In this document: positions 1 to 7,567 of the stretch, piece by piece
How positions within the stretch are numbered: the first letter of the stretch is position 1
Layout of the letters: each line of letters begins with the position of its first letter
NCBI GenBank assembly: GCA_019751935.1
Contig: JAIEMR010000148.1
Span: 1 to 9,619, forward strand
Reading direction: 5' to 3'
From: Alphaproteobacteria bacterium
GTDB taxonomy: Bacteria; Pseudomonadota; Alphaproteobacteria; Paracaedibacterales; CAIULA01
DNA length: 9,619 nt
Position numbers and translations under genes: made by a program
Notes under the pieces: generated by a model
Database searches by the model: none
What the model was told of the DNA's origin: nothing
What the model saw: the letters and a program-made list of their open reading frames with translations, nothing else

Positions 1-1157
1 ACAGTCTTTTCCATAATATCCTAAGCCAAACGGAAAATCAATTCATTGCCCGCCTGGGTAATGAATGTCAGGAAGTATTGGAAGAATTTTTAAACTTGGC
101 CTTTCTATTTGGAGAAAAGAATCCACCTACCCTTCAAGGGTTTATGAATCATATGGAAACTGTTGAATCAGAAATAAAACGCAGCCCATCTGGAAGCTCA
201 CAAAATCAAATCCGCATTATGACCATTCATGGAGCAAAAGGTTTACAATCTCCCATCGTTATTTTGGCAGACAGCACTGATCAACCGTCTTTGCAAAATG
301 AGAATTTTTTGTGGCGTGAAGATTTATTTTTACTAAAGCCCTCTCAAAAAAAGGAATCAACGGCAGTTTCTGATTTGAAGTCAGAGGCTTTAAAAAAGCT
401 CGAAGAAGAGAATAACCGTTTATTTTATGTGGCCCTTACCCGCCCTGAAGATCGGCTTTATGTTGCTGGCATTCAAAAAAACAATCAAAAAAACTGGTAT
501 CATACACTTCAAACTATTTTATCCCCCTCAGCTTTACCTACGGAAGAAGGAGGTTTAATTTACCAGCCGATCCCAAGTTTGAGCGGAGATGAAATTCTCC
601 CAGAATCTGAAACCTTGATCCATCCCCCAAAATGGCTTTTTGAGCAGCCTGTATTGCCTGAGACTCTCCTTCAGGAAAAACAAGTAAAAACCGAAGCCAT
701 GCGAAGAGGTGATCTTATTCATAAATTTTTTGAAATTTTGCCGACCTTGTCTGGAGATTTAAAAAATCTTGGAGAAAGATGGATAGCAAAGCAAAAGCAT
801 AAAAATGTTTTAAAGCCAGATGATCTCGAAAGAACGTTGTCTATTTTAAATCATCCTGAATACTCTCATTTTTTTGGAAGCGATTCTCTTGCTGAAGTTG
901 CCATAACCCATCAAAATTCACAAAAGAGAATCGATCGGTTATTGGTAACAAAAGATACAGTTATCATTCTTGACTATAAAACGACAGTGAATCCACCTCT
1001 TTTTCTAGAAGATGTTCATGAAGATTATCGAATTCAATTATATGAATATGCTGACATCATGCAAAAAATTTACAAAAATCATCAAATTCACACATTTTTA
1101 CTATGGACAGAAGGCCCTCATTTGATGGAAATTCCATATAAGGACTTTTTAAAATAA
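1..1157 (+). CDS. addA: Double-strand break repair helicase AddA, C-terminal part (5'-truncated by window edge)
   Basis: This is the 3' end of addA, a UvrD-type helicase-nuclease subunit that works with AddB to resect DNA ends for recombinational repair. The frame is open from base 3 with no stop, so the gene begins outside the window; the first in-frame TTG at 78 is internal. About 384 residues are visible. In order they show an RIMTIHGAKGL helicase motif (bases ~213-245), an NNRLFYVALTRPEDRLY helicase motif VI (~411-461), and a C-terminal PD-(D/E)xK nuclease domain. The nuclease has GDLIHKFFE, RIDRLL, the catalytic LDYKT (Asp and Lys codons 972-980) and a QLYEYA motif, so it looks intact. 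trxA follows after 28 bases, a common alphaproteobacterial arrangement. The pairing of both motor motifs with this nuclease separates it from plain UvrD or PcrA. RecB is the alternative name, but AddA fits alphaproteobacteria better. Confidence 0.93.
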   Translation, partial: SLFHNILSQTENQFIARLGNECQEVLEEFLNLAFLFGEKNPPTLQGFMNHMETVESEIKRSPSGSSQNQIRIMTIHGAKGLQSPIVILADSTDQPSLQNENFLWREDLFLLKPSQKKESTAVSDLKSEALKKLEEENNRLFYVALTRPEDRLYVAGIQKNNQKNWYHTLQTILSPSALPTEEGGLIYQPIPSLSGDEILPESETLIHPPKWLFEQPVLPETLLQEKQVKTEAMRRGDLIHKFFEILPTLSGDLKNLGERWIAKQKHKNVLKPDDLERTLSILNHPEYSHFFGSDSLAEVAITHQNSQKRIDRLLVTKDTVIILDYKTTVNPPLFLEDVHEDYRIQLYEYADIMQKIYKNHQIHTFLLWTEGPHLMEIPYKDFLK

Positions 1158-1185
1158 TGTTTTACAACGATCATAAGGACAGATT

Positions 1186-1506
1186 ATGGCACTCAATCAA
1201 ACAACAGATGCGACTTTTAAAAAAGATGTTCTCGACTCAACAACTCCGGTTCTTGTTGACTTTTGGGCTGAATGGTGCGGTCCTTGTCGTATGCTTCTTC
1301 CTATTTTAGAAGAAATTGCACCAGCAATGGCAAACAAGGTCAAAATTGTAAAAATCAACATTGATGAAAATCCAGAAATCCCATCAAAGCACGGAGTGCG
1401 CAGCGTTCCAACAATGATTCTGTTTAAAAATGGTGAAGCCGTTGCTTCAAAGGTTGGTTTAAATCCAAAAAACACCCTTATTTCATGGATTGAATCCAAT
1501 ATCTAA
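1186..1506 (+). CDS. trxA: Thioredoxin
   Basis: This is a cytoplasmic thioredoxin that reduces protein disulfides, with thioredoxin reductase and NADPH as the usual electron source. The 106-residue length is that of a canonical single-domain thioredoxin with no signal peptide. The active site WCGPC has its cysteines at residues 31 and 34. The buried Asp is residue 25 (VDFWA) and the cis-proline is Pro75 (SVPT), followed by an LFKNGE strand-turn. The ATG has an AAGGAC Shine-Dalgarno at 1175-1180. It sits between addA and tkt with gaps of 28 and 21 bases and is probably transcribed with both. A 100-residue reading frame runs antisense inside it and is treated as a shadow. Confidence 0.97.
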   Translation: MALNQTTDATFKKDVLDSTTPVLVDFWAEWCGPCRMLLPILEEIAPAMANKVKIVKINIDENPEIPSKHGVRSVPTMILFKNGEAVASKVGLNPKNTLISWIESNI

Positions 1507-1512
1507 CCTTTC

Positions 1513-1518
1513 AGGAAA
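1513..1518 (+). promoter_or_regulatory. Shine-Dalgarno supporting the TTG start of tkt
   Basis: AGGAAA lies 9 bases before the TTG at 1528. No ATG occurs in frame at a position that would keep the conserved N-terminus of transketolase, and the protein aligns naturally from this TTG. The site therefore decides the start. Confidence 0.7.
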
Positions 1519-1527
1519 TATCTTTAA

Positions 1528-3492
1528 TTGACTAATTTTCACCCGTTAGCTGCGGCCATTCGTGCATTAAGCATGGATGCCGTTGAAAAAGCAAAATCTG
1601 GCCATCCCGGTATGCCCATGGGAATGGCCGATGTTGCTACTGTCTTGTTTCATGACTTTTTAAAATTTAACCCAGCAGACCCTGATTGGCCAAACCGCGA
1701 CCGATTTGTTTTATCGGCTGGCCATGGGTCTATGCTTCTTTATAGTCTTCTCTATCTAACAGGATACAAAGAGGCTTCTCTTGAAGAGCTTCAAAATTTC
1801 AGACAACTGCACAGTAAAACGGCAGGACATCCAGAGTATGGCCACCTTGAAGGCATTGAAACAACCACAGGCCCTCTTGGTCAAGGTTTAGCAACCTCCG
1901 TTGGAATGGCGCTTGGTGAAAAAATGATGGCCGCAAGATTAGGCGAAACCCTAATAAACCATTATACCTATGTTATTGCCGGCGACGGTGACCTGATGGA
2001 AGGCATCAGTCACGAAGCCATTTCACTTGCGGGGCATTTAAAGCTCAACAAACTGATTGTTCTTTTTGATGACAATAACATTACAATTGATGGAAAAGCT
2101 GACCTCAGTGTATCTGACAATCAACTAAAGCGCTTTGAAGCTTGCGGATGGAATGCGGTAAGCATTGATGGCCATGATTATAAAGCCATTCACAACGCCA
2201 TAAAAGCAGCTCAAAACTCAGATAAACCGTCTCTTATTGCGTGCAAAACAACGATTGCTAAAGGTGCTCCTAAAAAAGCAGGCACCTCAGGCGCTCATGG
2301 TAGCCCCTTAGGAGCAGAAGAAATTGCTGCAACTAGAGAGATTATTGAATGGCCCTACCCTCCATTTGAAATTCCAGAAGATATTTTAAAAAGCTGGAGA
2401 GAGATTCACAAAAGAAACACAGAAAGCTATCAAAACTGGAACAAGAATTATCAGTCCTTATCAGAGGATCAAAAAGACATTTTAAAAGGTGTGCTTCCAA
2501 CCAACTGGCAAAAACATATTGAAGAGGTAAAAAAACACTTCTTTAATGAAAAACCAACGCAGGCCACACGTCAGCTTTCCCAAACAGTTTTGGATGCACT
2601 TGCCCCCCATTTATCCTTACTTATTGGCGGCTCTGCCGATCTTACAGGATCAAACAATACAAAAGCCAAAGTTCAAAAGCCGATAACACCTGCAGATTTT
2701 TCAGGAAGTTATATTCACTATGGTGTCCGTGAACATGGCATGGCAGCTGCCATGAACGGCCTCAGTCTTTATGGTGGTTTTATTCCCTACGGCGGGACAT
2801 TTTTGGTTTTCTGTGATTATCTAAAACCAGCTTTGCGGCTTTCAGCGCTCATGCAGCAAGGGGTTATTTATGTTCTGACCCATGATTCGATTGGCCTTGG
2901 CGAAGATGGCCCAACGCATCAACCCATCGAACATCTCGCAAGCCTAAGGGCAGTTCCAAACCTTCATGTTTTCCGCCCAGCAGACGGCGTAGAAGTCGCT
3001 GAAAGTTGGCAACTTGCAATTGAACATCGAAGCACCCCTTCTGCGCTTGTATTAACAAGGCAAAATGTTCCCCATTTGCGCCTTGATCAAACAGTTGATA
3101 ATTTAACAGCTAAGGGTGGATATCTTTTAAGAAATTGCCCTGGCAAACGTCAAGCAACCTTGATTGCTACAGGGTCCGAGGTGGGACTTGCAGTCGAAGC
3201 CCATGAAAAATTAAAACAAATGGGAATTGAAACAGCAGTTGTTTCCATGCCTTGCTTTGAATTATTTGACAAACAACCCAAAGCTTATCAAGAAAACGTT
3301 TTAGGGGATGCCCCTAAAATTGGCATCGAAGCCGCAGCAGAGTTTGGATGGGCAAAGTATTTAGGTGAAAAAGGTGTGTTTATTGGAATGAAAAGCTTTG
3401 GCGCCTCTGCCCCCGCTTCAGAACTGTATAACCATTTTGGAATAACCGTAGAAACAATTATAAAATCAGTTAAAGAAAGGATATCTCTATGA
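1528..3492 (+). CDS. tkt: Transketolase
   Basis: Transketolase moves two-carbon ketol units between sugar phosphates in the non-oxidative pentose phosphate pathway, using thiamine diphosphate and a divalent metal. The 654 residues match the usual full length (about 660). Visible landmarks are SGHPGMP with His26, GHGS with His66, His101, the thiamine-diphosphate/metal motif starting GDGDLMEG at residue 152 and ending in DDNN (~181-184), GAHG with His257, and the YGVREHGM segment carrying the catalytic Glu402. THDSIGLGEDGPTHQP follows at 451-466 with His452 and His464. The start is TTG. The stop overlaps the start of gap by four bases (ATGA at 3489-3492), implying coupled translation. The product and substrate glyceraldehyde-3-phosphate is shared with the gap enzyme. 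The thiamine and sugar-binding residues appear intact. Confidence 0.97.
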   Translation: MTNFHPLAAAIRALSMDAVEKAKSGHPGMPMGMADVATVLFHDFLKFNPADPDWPNRDRFVLSAGHGSMLLYSLLYLTGYKEASLEELQNFRQLHSKTAGHPEYGHLEGIETTTGPLGQGLATSVGMALGEKMMAARLGETLINHYTYVIAGDGDLMEGISHEAISLAGHLKLNKLIVLFDDNNITIDGKADLSVSDNQLKRFEACGWNAVSIDGHDYKAIHNAIKAAQNSDKPSLIACKTTIAKGAPKKAGTSGAHGSPLGAEEIAATREIIEWPYPPFEIPEDILKSWREIHKRNTESYQNWNKNYQSLSEDQKDILKGVLPTNWQKHIEEVKKHFFNEKPTQATRQLSQTVLDALAPHLSLLIGGSADLTGSNNTKAKVQKPITPADFSGSYIHYGVREHGMAAAMNGLSLYGGFIPYGGTFLVFCDYLKPALRLSALMQQGVIYVLTHDSIGLGEDGPTHQPIEHLASLRAVPNLHVFRPADGVEVAESWQLAIEHRSTPSALVLTRQNVPHLRLDQTVDNLTAKGGYLLRNCPGKRQATLIATGSEVGLAVEAHEKLKQMGIETAVVSMPCFELFDKQPKAYQENVLGDAPKIGIEAAAEFGWAKYLGEKGVFIGMKSFGASAPASELYNHFGITVETIIKSVKERISL

Positions 3493-4493
3493 CATTTCGC
3501 GTTGCTATTAATGGCTTTGGTCGTATTGGTCGTATGGTCTTAAGGGCTCTTGCCGAAAACAATCGCCGTGATATTCAAATTGTTGCCATTAATGATCTTG
3601 GCTCTCTTGCCAGTAACGCTCATTTGTTTAAATATGATTCGGTTCATGGTCGTTTTAAGGGAAATGTCAAAACAACGGACAGCAGTCTTGATGTTGGATT
3701 AGGGCCCATCCAAGTCATTGCTGAACCAAATCCAGAAAAATTACCTTGGGGTGCTTTGGATATTGATTTGGTCATGGAATGCTCAGGCCGTTTTACCAAA
3801 AGAGATGACGCTGCGAAACACTTAAATGCAGGCGCGAAACGTGTTCTGGTTTCAGCCCCCGCTGATGGCGCGGATTTAACTGTGGTTTACGGTGTGAACC
3901 ATACTGAGATCAAACCAGCGCATACCGTTCTATCGAATGCATCCTGTACAACCAACTGTCTTGCACCTGTTGCCTATGTTTTGCATCAAGCAATCGGTAT
4001 TGAGCACGGTTATATGACAACAATCCACGCGTACACAGGAGATCAACGCCTTGTTGATACGCTACATAGCGATATGCACAGGGCGCGTGCGGCGTGTATG
4101 TCCATGATTCCAAGCTCTACTGGCGCTGCAAAAGCTGTTGGCCTGGTGCTCCCTGAACTCAAAGGAAAATTAGACGGCACAGCCATTCGCGTACCAACTG
4201 CCAATGTTTCCGTTGTTGACTTTAAGTTCGTTCCCAAGAAAAACACAACCAAAGAAGAAATCAACCAAGCTATTACGGCAGCAGCTTCTGGTCCGTTAAA
4301 AGGTGTTTTAGGTCTTGTTAATGAACCTTTAGTGTCAATCGACTTTAACCACGACCCTCATAGCTCTAACTTTGACTTAGCGCAAACTCAAGTCATAGAT
4401 GGTCGTTTCTGCCGGATTCTGTCATGGTATGATAATGAATGGGGCTTTGCGAATCGCATGTGCGATGTTGCAGGCTATCTCTCTAAACAATAA
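3489..4493 (+). CDS. gap: Type I glyceraldehyde-3-phosphate dehydrogenase
   Basis: This enzyme oxidises and phosphorylates glyceraldehyde-3-phosphate to 1,3-bisphosphoglycerate with NAD(P)+, acting in glycolysis or gluconeogenesis in the cytoplasm. It has 334 residues, the usual length. The Rossmann motif INGFGRIGR is at 7-15, the catalytic Cys is residue 153 in ASCTTNC, and the activating His is residue 180 in TTIHAYTGDQ. PSSTGAAKA and the C-terminal SWYDNEWGFANR are also present. An acidic residue follows the second strand (IND, Asp36), which favours NAD. However, the pair corresponding to the Leu-Pro of NAD-specific enzymes is Thr191-Leu192, so cofactor preference is not settled by inspection. 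Its ATG overlaps the tkt stop, with AAAGGA at about 3476-3481 as ribosome binding site. Unlike many alphaproteobacterial tkt-gap clusters, no pgk follows. Confidence 0.96.
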   Translation: MTFRVAINGFGRIGRMVLRALAENNRRDIQIVAINDLGSLASNAHLFKYDSVHGRFKGNVKTTDSSLDVGLGPIQVIAEPNPEKLPWGALDIDLVMECSGRFTKRDDAAKHLNAGAKRVLVSAPADGADLTVVYGVNHTEIKPAHTVLSNASCTTNCLAPVAYVLHQAIGIEHGYMTTIHAYTGDQRLVDTLHSDMHRARAACMSMIPSSTGAAKAVGLVLPELKGKLDGTAIRVPTANVSVVDFKFVPKKNTTKEEINQAITAAASGPLKGVLGLVNEPLVSIDFNHDPHSSNFDLAQTQVIDGRFCRILSWYDNEWGFANRMCDVAGYLSKQ

Positions 4494-4511
4494 AAATAAG
4501 AAAGTTTGAGA

Positions 4512-5459
4512 ATGTCAATTGCATTAGTATTCCCGGGCCAAGGATCTCAGGCTGTTGGGATGGGAAAAGATTTTATCGAACAGTTTGCATCCGCTCGCCT
4601 TGTCATGGAAGAAGCTGATGAAGTTTTAAAGCAAAACCTAACCAAGCTTATTCTAGAAGGGCCCGCAGACCAGTTAACCTTAACGGAAAACACTCAACCT
4701 GCCCTTTTAGCCATCAGCATGGCAATCTTGCGTACTCTTGAAAAAGAAACAGGAAAATCTGCCCCTCAATTCGCAAAATTTGTAGCCGGGCATTCCTTGG
4801 GTGAATACTCTGCTCACTGTGCAGCCGGAACATTTAGTTTAGGCGATGCTTTGCGCCTTGTTCGCCTTCGAGGAGAAGCTATGCAAAAAGCAGTTCCAGT
4901 TGGAAAAGGAAGCATGGCAGCAATCCTTGGCCTTGAAATTGATCAGGTTGAATCTCTTTTAAGGGATCTAAACAGCCCCTCTCATCTTTGTGTTGTTGCC
5001 AACGATAACTCGCCAGGACAAGTTGTCATCAGCGGTCATACAAGTGCCGTTGAAGAAGCCAATGTAAAGGCAACAGAGGCAGGCGCTAAAAGAGCGCTTT
5101 TATTACCTGTCAGCGCGCCTTTTCACAGTCCCTTGATGGAACCTGCTGCTAACGTTATGAAAGACGCTCTTAGTGAAACATCTATTCTGGATCCAAAAAT
5201 AGAAGTCATTGCCAACATCACGTCCATGCCCATTCAAGGCAAAGAGTTTATCAATGAAATGTTGGTAAAACAAATAACAGGCCGTGTACGGTGGCGCGAA
5301 AGCATTCAGCATCTGGCACAATTAAAAGCTGAACATGTTATTGAAATTGGCGCTGGAAAGGTTTTGACCGGCCTTAATAAACGTATTGACAATACCCTCA
5401 ATGCATTCTCTATTAATAATCCATCAGATATGGATGAATTCTTTAAACTTATTGCTTAA
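4512..5459 (+). CDS. fabD: Malonyl-CoA:acyl carrier protein transacylase
   Basis: FabD transfers the malonyl group from CoA to acyl carrier protein, supplying the extender unit for type II fatty acid synthesis. The protein is 315 residues from the ATG at 4512. It begins with the FPGQGSQ motif (residues 7-13). It has the nucleophilic Ser95 in GHSLGEYSAH, the malonate-binding Arg at about 120 in VRLRGEAM, and the catalytic His205 in APFHSPLM. An in-frame TTG at 4506 would add only two residues and sits one base after the purine-rich AAGAAAG (4498-4504). That same site is about 7 bases from the ATG, so ATG is preferred. It follows gap by 18 bases and precedes fabG by 14, consistent with one transcript. 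Confidence 0.95.
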   Translation: MSIALVFPGQGSQAVGMGKDFIEQFASARLVMEEADEVLKQNLTKLILEGPADQLTLTENTQPALLAISMAILRTLEKETGKSAPQFAKFVAGHSLGEYSAHCAAGTFSLGDALRLVRLRGEAMQKAVPVGKGSMAAILGLEIDQVESLLRDLNSPSHLCVVANDNSPGQVVISGHTSAVEEANVKATEAGAKRALLLPVSAPFHSPLMEPAANVMKDALSETSILDPKIEVIANITSMPIQGKEFINEMLVKQITGRVRWRESIQHLAQLKAEHVIEIGAGKVLTGLNKRIDNTLNAFSINNPSDMDEFFKLIA

Positions 5460-5460
5460 A

Positions 5461-5468
5461 AAGGGAGA
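5461..5468 (+). promoter_or_regulatory. Shine-Dalgarno supporting the TTG start of fabG
   Basis: AAGGGAGA lies 5 bases before the TTG at 5474. The protein from this TTG runs straight into the conserved Rossmann strand and glycine motif, and no nearby in-frame ATG offers a better N-terminus. Confidence 0.7.
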
Positions 5469-5473
5469 AAATT

Positions 5474-6223
5474 TTGTTTTCTTTAAAGTCATACACAGCT
5501 TTAATAACAGGCGCCACAGGCGGCATTGGAAGTTCTATCGCTCATGCTCTTTCAAAACAAGGAGCGCGCGTTGCCCTATCAGGAACACGTGAAGGTGTTT
5601 TAAAAGAGCTTGCTGATCAACTGCAAGCAGCGTACCACACTGATCCAATCATTCTGCCGTGTTCGCTTTCAGATGCCGAAGACCTTGAAAAATTATTCCC
5701 TAAAGCTGAAGAAGTTTTGGGTAAAGTTGATATTTTAGTTAACAACGCTGGTATTACCCGTGATGGTTTAGCCATGCGCATGAAGGACGAAGACTGGCTA
5801 GCTGTAATTGATGTTAACCTTACAGCGAGTTTTCGTTTATGCAGGGCAGCCATTAAATCCATGATGAAAAGACGTTATGGCCGCATTATTAACATCAGCT
5901 CTGTTGTTGGTAGCATGGGAAACCCTGGCCAGGCAAACTATTGCGCCTCTAAGGCGGGCCTTGTCGGTATGTCAAAGGCAATCGCTCATGAGGTTGCAAG
6001 CCGCGGGATTACCGTAAACTCCATCTCTCCTGGATTTATTGCCTCTGCCATGACCGAAGTTTTGAACGATACTGTTAAGGAAAAAATCTCCTCCTCAATC
6101 CCAATGGGAAGAATGGGACAACCTGAAGAGATCGCCAACACCGTTGCCTTTTTAGCCTCTAGCGAAGCGGGTTATATAACGGGTCAGAATTTGCACGTCA
6201 ATGGTGGGATGGAGATGGTGTAA
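5474..6223 (+). CDS. fabG: 3-oxoacyl-[acyl carrier protein] reductase
   Basis: FabG reduces 3-oxoacyl-ACP to (R)-3-hydroxyacyl-ACP with NADPH, the first reductive step of the fatty acid elongation cycle. It is a classical short-chain dehydrogenase of 249 residues. The nucleotide-binding motif TGATGGIG is at 12-19, NNAG at 90-93, and the active-site residues are Asn115, Ser143, Tyr156 and Lys160 (YCASK). The tail GYITGQNLHVNGGMEMV is typical of FabG. Position directly after fabD supports FabG over other short-chain dehydrogenases such as acetoacetyl-CoA reductase. The start is TTG. The acyl carrier protein gene that commonly follows fabG is absent; palindromic repeats come next instead. No T-rich terminator is visible after the stop. 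Confidence 0.94.
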   Translation: MFSLKSYTALITGATGGIGSSIAHALSKQGARVALSGTREGVLKELADQLQAAYHTDPIILPCSLSDAEDLEKLFPKAEEVLGKVDILVNNAGITRDGLAMRMKDEDWLAVIDVNLTASFRLCRAAIKSMMKRRYGRIINISSVVGSMGNPGQANYCASKAGLVGMSKAIAHEVASRGITVNSISPGFIASAMTEVLNDTVKEKISSSIPMGRMGQPEEIANTVAFLASSEAGYITGQNLHVNGGMEMV

Positions 6224-6234
6224 AAGATAGTCAA

Positions 6235-6323
6235 CTAGATTGCCACGTCGCCCCAACATCCTTTGGGGCTCCTCGCAATGACGAGAAAAGCTGCGTCATC
6301 GCGAGCGAAGCGTGGCGATCCAG
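6235..6323. repeat. Pair of inverted copies of a short palindromic repeat
   Basis: Two related units lie head to head. The left unit (6235-6283) starts CTAGATTGCCACG and ends CTCGCAATGACG. The right unit (6294-6323) starts CGTCATCGCGAG and ends CGTGGCGATCCAG, which is the reverse complement of the left unit's ends with one or two changes per arm. The left unit also contains its own hairpin (7-bp stem 6250-6256 with 6263-6269, 6-base loop). The whole element can fold into one long cruciform with a 10-base centre. Similar intergenic repeats of the form CGTCATTGCGAGC...GCAATCCAG are known to be scattered in AT-rich host-associated bacteria; family membership is my recognition, not a search. A third copy is at 7494-7532. 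Confidence 0.75.
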
Positions 6324-6425
6324 AAAAAAAGCCACTTCATTTACGATAATATATTCCCCATTAACAAAAAATTAACTCCATCACACTACTTAATTTGTAA
6401 ATAAATACAAAAGCTTATATCCATT

Positions 6426-7463
6426 ATGAATTTTAAAAGCGATAACACAGCAACCGTTTGCCCTGAAATTTTAGAGGGAATTAATGAGGCTAATCATGGT
6501 CATGCTGCGTCTTATTCAAATGATGAGTATACAAAACGTTTGCAAAAGAAAGTGGATGAAATATTTGAAACTCAAACCTCCATTTTTTTTACTAATACGG
6601 GAACGGCAGCTAATTCATTAGCGCTTTCAGCCCTTGTTCCTTCATATGGGTCCATCTTTTGCCATCCAGAATCGCACATCCAAACGGATGAATGTAATGG
6701 GCCAGAATTTTTCACAAGTGGGGCAAAATTGTTACCCATAGAAGGTGACAATGGAAAGATCTCGCCAGCTGACTTAATCAGCAAAATTGAATTTCGTCGT
6801 TCTATGCGCCCGCACATGACAACCCCATATGCTTTAAGCCTAACGCAGGCAACAGAGTGCGGGACTGTTTATTACCCTGATGAAATTAAGGCGTTAACTG
6901 ATATCACCAAGGCCTATGATTTATCAGTTCATATGGATGGCGCCCGTTTTGCGAATGCGGTAACAACCTTGGGTCAATCCCCGGCTAATATGACTTGGCG
7001 TTCGGGTGTTGATGTTTTATGCTTTGGCGGCACTAAAAACGGAGCTTTAATGGCCGAGATGATCATTTTTTTTAATCAAAAATATACAAGTGATTTTGAT
7101 TATCGCATTAAACGAAGCGGTCAATTAATGTCAAAAGGGCGCTTTTTAGCGGCTCAATTTTTGGCCTTATTTCAAGATAACTTATGGCTTAACAATGCCA
7201 ACCACGCCAATCAAATGGCCAAACGACTAGAGGAAACTTTAAGAAAAATACCAGGCGTTTTCATTGTCAATCCTGTTGAGGCAAATGAAGTCTTTGCCTT
7301 TATCCCTGCGGCAACTGCTGGCGCCTTATATGATAAGGGCGCAACCTTTTATGCCTGGGGGCCTGCAGATCAGAACATTTACAGGTTTGTAACCTCTTGG
7401 ATGACTGACCCCAAGGAAATAGCTGAACTTGAAGCTATAGCTGAGACACTTATAAAAGCATAA
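6426..7463 (+). CDS. ltaE: Low-specificity L-threonine aldolase (PLP-dependent)
   Basis: This enzyme cleaves L-threonine and L-allo-threonine to glycine and acetaldehyde with pyridoxal phosphate, and can supply glycine. The 345-residue protein belongs to the beta-eliminating lyase/threonine aldolase fold. It has an N-terminal SDNTATVCPEI, TNTGTAANSLAL (56-67, cofactor phosphate region), ESHIQTDECNG with the cofactor-stacking His84, QATECGTVY (141-149), HMDGARFANA with Asp171 and Arg174, and the Schiff-base Lys204 in FGGTKNGAL. All expected residues are present. It stands alone between repeat elements, 202 bases after fabG and convergent with the next gene. No clear Shine-Dalgarno precedes the ATG, so expression may be weak or leaderless. 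The last two codons and stop are included in a 22-base tandem duplication. A related PLP aldolase such as phenylserine aldolase cannot be excluded. Confidence 0.92.
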   Translation: MNFKSDNTATVCPEILEGINEANHGHAASYSNDEYTKRLQKKVDEIFETQTSIFFTNTGTAANSLALSALVPSYGSIFCHPESHIQTDECNGPEFFTSGAKLLPIEGDNGKISPADLISKIEFRRSMRPHMTTPYALSLTQATECGTVYYPDEIKALTDITKAYDLSVHMDGARFANAVTTLGQSPANMTWRSGVDVLCFGGTKNGALMAEMIIFFNQKYTSDFDYRIKRSGQLMSKGRFLAAQFLALFQDNLWLNNANHANQMAKRLEETLRKIPGVFIVNPVEANEVFAFIPAATAGALYDKGATFYAWGPADQNIYRFVTSWMTDPKEIAELEAIAETLIKA

Positions 7464-7496
7464 TAATCCCCGTCTAAAAGCATAATAATCCCCGTT
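7453..7496. repeat. 22-base tandem duplication across the ltaE stop codon
   Basis: Unit 1 (7453-7474) begins TAAAAGCATAATAATCCCCG. Unit 2 (7475-7496) is identical except for the last base. Unit 1 includes the final ltaE codons and the TAA at 7461-7463; unit 2 is entirely downstream. The near identity suggests a recent slippage or duplication event. The gene's protein end is not changed by it. Confidence 0.9.
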
Positions 7497-7532
7497 CATC
7501 ACGAAGCTCCAGAGGAGCTGTGGTGATCCAGT
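7494..7532. repeat. Third copy of the palindromic repeat, between convergent genes
   Basis: This copy runs from GTTCATCACGAAG to GTGGTGATCCAG and resembles the right unit at 6294-6323, with a different centre. It folds into a hairpin: CATCAC (7497-7502) with GTGGTG (7520-7525), then AGCTCC (7505-7510) with GGAGCT (7514-7519), a 2-base bulge and a 3-base loop. It sits between the ends of ltaE and the peroxiredoxin-like gene and could help stop transcription from both sides. No T-run follows on either strand, so I do not call it an intrinsic terminator. Confidence 0.65.
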
Positions 7533-7567
7533 GGCTGTTATCACTTTATCAGAGGTTAGCTATACCC

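Noticed and set aside
1197..1499. 100-residue frame antisense to trxA
   Set aside because: It lies wholly inside a certain thioredoxin gene, has no ribosome binding site or recognisable domain, and is explained by the codon use of trxA.
3910..4264. Two overlapping antisense frames inside gap
   Set aside because: They overlap each other in different frames and the conserved catalytic region of gap, with no start signals or domains.
4506..4511. TTG start for fabD two codons upstream of the ATG
   Set aside because: The purine-rich site is only one base away from the TTG but about 7 bases from the ATG at 4512, so the ATG is better placed.
5386..5592. 68-residue + strand frame across the fabD-fabG junction
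   Set aside because: It overlaps the ends of two certain genes in another frame and has no conserved content.
6250..6269. Hairpin after fabG as an intrinsic terminator
   Set aside because: The stem is GC-rich but no T-run follows on the + strand; it is better explained as the core of a palindromic repeat unit.
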